Source: Prorocentrum cordatum
Lineage: Eukaryota > Sar > Dinophyceae > Prorocentrales > Prorocentraceae
Assembly: GCA_963575745.1 (NCBI GenBank)
Contig: CAUYUJ010022055.1
Coordinates: 22,501-42,500, forward strand
Direction: 5' to 3'
DNA: 20,000 bases
Part shown: one piece after another, positions 17,528 through 20,000 of the stretch
Layout of the letters: each line of letters begins with the position of its first letter
Position numbering within the stretch: position 1 is the stretch's first letter
Notes under the pieces: generated by a model
What the model saw: only the letters and a program-made list of their open reading frames with translations
Databases searched by the model: none
Told to the model about the DNA's origin: nothing
Translations under genes and position numbers: made by a program

Positions 17528-17738
17528 TCAGCCTGAAACGATCGCGGCTTGCCGAGAACGCCGATCGCTCGAGGCTTGCCGACTCTGGGCCACGGGAGGC
17601 GTTCGACAGCAGGCGCCCGCGCCAGGCTCGCCGCTGCGTCGACGCCGTGCGGACCTGCCGAAGCCGACCTCCGCGACGCCCCCTCTCTCCAGAGCGAGCA
17701 CGCGGGGCGGCAGGGGCGAGAGTGGGAGAGGGGATATA
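17524..17738. repeat. ~215-bp block, copy 1
   Basis: Matches 17829-18040 at an offset of about 305 bp with few or no indels over the first ~190 bases. It starts at TGTCAGCCTG directly after CCCTATAG units and ends in GCAGGGGCGAG..GTGGGAG, followed by the (AT)n run. The plus frame is open in both copies with similar products (GHGRRST.GARAR, STPCGPAE, AGRQGR), but high G+C makes open frames cheap and I see no start context or family match. Confidence 0.9.
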
Positions 17739-17740
17739 GC

Positions 17741-17742
17741 TC

Positions 17743-17780
<38 letters not shown>

Positions 17781-17784
17781 TATA
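17741..17784. repeat. (AT)n microsatellite
   Basis: About 44 bp of TA/AT with one TG interruption at 17761-17762, between block copy 1 and a short CCCTATAG segment. Confidence 0.97.
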
Positions 17785-17828
17785 AACCTCTAGCCCTATG
17801 GCCCTATAGCCCTGTAGCCCAATAGCCC

Positions 17829-18040
17829 TATGTCAGCCTGGAACGATCGCGGCTCGCCGAGAGCGCCGATCGCTCGAGGCGGAGCAGTTGGAGGCCACGG
17901 GAGGCGCTCGACGACAGGCGCCCGCGCCAGGGTCGCCGCTGCGTCGACGCCGTGCGGACCTGCCGAACCCGACCTCCGCGACGCCCTCTCCCTCCAGGCC
18001 GAGCCCGCGGGGCGGCAGGGGCGAGTGGGAGGGGGTCTAG
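17829..18040. repeat. ~215-bp block, copy 2
   Basis: The second copy, again preceded by CCCTATAG-type units and followed by a microsatellite, this time (CTC)n. A self-complementary stretch, CGATCGCGGC...GCCGATCG, lies near its start (about 17842-17870). The largest difference from copy 1 is a 15-base substituted segment after CTCGAGGC. Confidence 0.9.
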
Positions 18041-18142
18041 TCCTCCTCCTCCTCCTCCTCCTCCTCCTCCTCCTCCTCCTCCCCCTCCTCCTCCTCCTCC
18101 TCCTTCTCCTCCTCCTCCTCCTCCTCCTCCTCCTCCTCCTTC
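18040..18142. repeat. (CTC)n microsatellite
   Basis: About 100 bp of CTC with single-base interruptions (CCCC near 18080, TTC near 18103 and 18140). It reads as poly-Leu, poly-Pro or poly-Glu depending on frame. Confidence 0.97.
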
Positions 18143-18879
18143 TGGCAGGGGCAGAGAGAGGCTTCTGGTGCTGGGTGGAGGCGAGCGTGGGGCGATGCCT
18201 TCACCTCTTCTGAGCTCGAAGGGCTTGGCAATGGTCCTCGGCGCGTGTTCAGCGCAGCGTGAGCGCAATCCAATGCACTGATGCGAGGGCAACGGGAGGA
18301 TGCAGAGCCGGAACCAAGAGAGCAGGAAAAATAGAAGAGGAGACGCTGGATAATGGGGAGGACGTGAACTCATTCGCCCACCTTTTGCCTTTGCAGAAGC
18401 CGATGGACTACCAACTCCCTATCCCACGTGAGCTTTCGCTGACCTGCGACATCCGCGATTAAGCGGCACGCATTGTATGTGGAACGAACTATGATTACTC
18501 TTTCGTAGTATTGCGCGATCCCTTGAAGACGCAGACAGCATAAGTATATGGTAGCGCACTCGAGGGAGAGTGCGAAAGAAGAAGAGGCGACGAAAGAAGA
18601 GGCAGATGCAAAGAGGTAGAAGAGATCAGGTAGGACAAAAGGGCGACGCTCAAAAAGCTGCCGCACTTGAAGGTAGAACGTGTTGATCCTAGGACCCTTC
18701 CTGCTCCTTCCTCGCAGCACCCTGCCAGCACACGCGCGCGCCCCTCCTGTCGCCCGCGACCAGCAGCTCGAAGCTGAGCGACTGAGCGGAGCCGTTCATC
18801 TGCTATGCACGGCAGGGGCTCCTCGAGCGTCGCGGGCAGGGCGAAAGACCGAGCATCCTGCTTCCATTCCTCGTTCTGG
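18143..18879. other. Unique-looking stretch, no gene supported
   Basis: Contains a purine-rich part (about 18565-18640, GAAGAAGAGG-like). A minus-strand frame (18720-18370, 116 codons) has a somewhat natural composition, including LLYLFASASSFVASSSF-type hydrophobics, but shows no recognisable domain, so I leave it uncalled. Confidence 0.35.
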
Positions 18880-19055
18880 TCCTCCTCCTCCTCCTCCTCC
18901 TCCTCCTCCTCATTCTCCTCCTCCTCCTCCTCCTCCTCCTCCTCCTCCTCATTCACAGGAGCTTCTCGTTAGAATGTGCACGCGACCAGTCTGAACGATA
19001 CTCCTCCTCCTCCTCCTTCTCCTCCTCCTCCTCCTCCTCCTCCGCCTCCTCCCTC
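18880..19055. repeat. Two (CTC)n microsatellites
   Basis: CTC/TCC runs at 18880-18950 and about 19000-19055, separated by about 50 bp of non-repeat DNA. The first has an ATT interruption near 18912. Confidence 0.96.
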
Positions 19056-19700
19056 GCCTCCCCGTGGCCTGCCTGTGTCATGAGCTCCTCCCTCTCGACA
19101 TGCGGTTAGGCGTAGGCTCTTCTGGCAGCTGCTTCCTCGGCCCCGATGCGTGTCTTGCAGGAACCTCACCCGCTGCAGGCCAGGGTGCCCACGGATCCGA
19201 GATATACCCCAAAATGATCCAAAAATGGTCGGACAATCGTCGCCAGAGTATTTCTTGACGATTCCCCCCTGTAGAGAAGACAGGCCCGACTTAACGATGG
19301 GGGTCGTGATCTCCCACGATCCCTGCGGGGGACGGAGAGGGCCCCGGCTACACGAGGCGACGCGCGCTGCGAGGAGAGGAGCCTCCCAAGTCGTAGCAGC
19401 CTGCGCATCCGGCAAAGGACGGAGCCTCTCCCAGAGACTACGCGGGCCCCTCTTTGCCAGAAGTCCACCGACACCTTGTGGGCCTCTAGGCGTGTGAGAT
19501 TGATTCTCCTTTCTAAAAAAAGAATAGACTCTCCCCCCCCCGGAGCTATCACTCCCCCTTTCGGGTATGTAAATCATATATGACTATGACCACATGTCCA
19601 TCCTAAATATGAAATCACAATGTCCCAGGCCAACCGGTATCCCCCCCCTGAGGCCCCCTTGTAAAAAACACTATGCGGTGGCATTTTTTGTTCTAACATA
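19056..19700. other. No gene recognised; composition shifts towards A+T at the right
   Basis: To about 19500 the DNA is G+C-rich, with frames open on both strands. From about 19500 it holds runs of A and C (AAAAAAAG, CCCCCCCC) and becomes A+T-richer than most of the window. No RNA gene seen. Confidence 0.35.
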
Positions 19701-19770
19701 ACACTTGTTCACAAATCCCTTGCAAAAACCGGGACGAAGTGCACACGCGCGCTCCGTCGCGCGCGCACGC

Positions 19771-19933
19771 CGAAATCCTTTGAAAACCTCCGGTGTCGAA
19801 GGATTTCGTAATCGAGTTTCCCCAACAAAAAAAAAAAAACAAGAACACACGCATGTGCAACACTGATTTGCTAAAAAAGCTTACGCGCGAGCTTTTGCGA
19901 AATCTTAAGGAAACCATAGGTTTTTCAAGATTT
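19771..19933. repeat. Hairpin-forming diverged repeat units
   Basis: Three inverted repeats: CGAAATCCTT / AAGGATTTCG (19771-19780 and 19799-19808, perfect 10 bp); AAAAGCT / AGCTTTT (19875-19881 and 19890-19896); AAATCTT / AAGATTT with inner AAACC / GGTTT (19900-19933). The first and third look like diverged copies of one unit (GCGAAATC.TT..GAAAACC..GGT). CGCGCG-rich segments alternate with them, and the pattern seems to run past the window edge (CGAAATC again at about 19974). Confidence 0.65.
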
Positions 19934-20000
19934 ACACAAAATGCTATCAAACGGGCTTCGCGCGCGTGCATGTCGAAATCTGTCGAACGCCCTTTGCGCG

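Overview
The window looks like eukaryotic nuclear DNA with very few genes, most probably from a dinoflagellate or a similarly repeat-laden alga. That inference rests on high G+C, many short-period tandem arrays placed end to end, long microsatellites, and two same-strand relatives of one gene embedded in repeats. I see no bacterial operon, ribosome-binding-site pattern, rRNA, tRNA, CRISPR array, or recognisable transposase or reverse transcriptase. No sequence here proves the species.

Left part (1-3070): a 73-bp tandem array (1-393), a three-copy 48-bp repeat (394-505), a stretch without visible features, CCAAGAGG-type low-complexity DNA framed by two copies of a ~70-bp element (1066-1392), a dispersed element here called R (copy R1, about 1650-2000), and a degenerate array called T (T1, 2500-2740).

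Gene-like part (3072-10625, minus strand): two related but broken genes. Gene A runs from about 6610 down to 3072. Gene B runs from about 10625 down to 9336. They share two conserved blocks in the same order: a helical, Trp/Leu-rich block and a C-terminal block ending in a Trp/Arg/Gly/Asp-rich tail. Gene A also has cysteine clusters that suggest metal binding. Both carry frameshifts, and A has three in-frame stops with coding-like sequence continuing beyond each. Two of A's frameshifts coincide exactly with small tandem duplications (10 bp and 4 bp). Downstream of each gene lie the same repeats in the same order (T then R), so the region reads as two diverged copies of a larger unit. I do not recognise the protein family.

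Right part (10625-20000): almost entirely arrays. These are a 12-bp GATC-rich array, about 0.5 kb of microsatellites framed by two copies of an ~80-bp element, a 22-unit array of about 106-128 bp (12655-15815) split by a different 52-bp array, an 11-bp array split by a second GATC-rich array, an 8-bp CCCTATAG array, a ~215-bp block duplicated together with its flanking arrays, more CTC microsatellites, and a hairpin-forming AT/CGCG-rich repeat at the edge.

Most open frames elsewhere come from arrays whose period or composition lacks stops; I do not treat them as genes.
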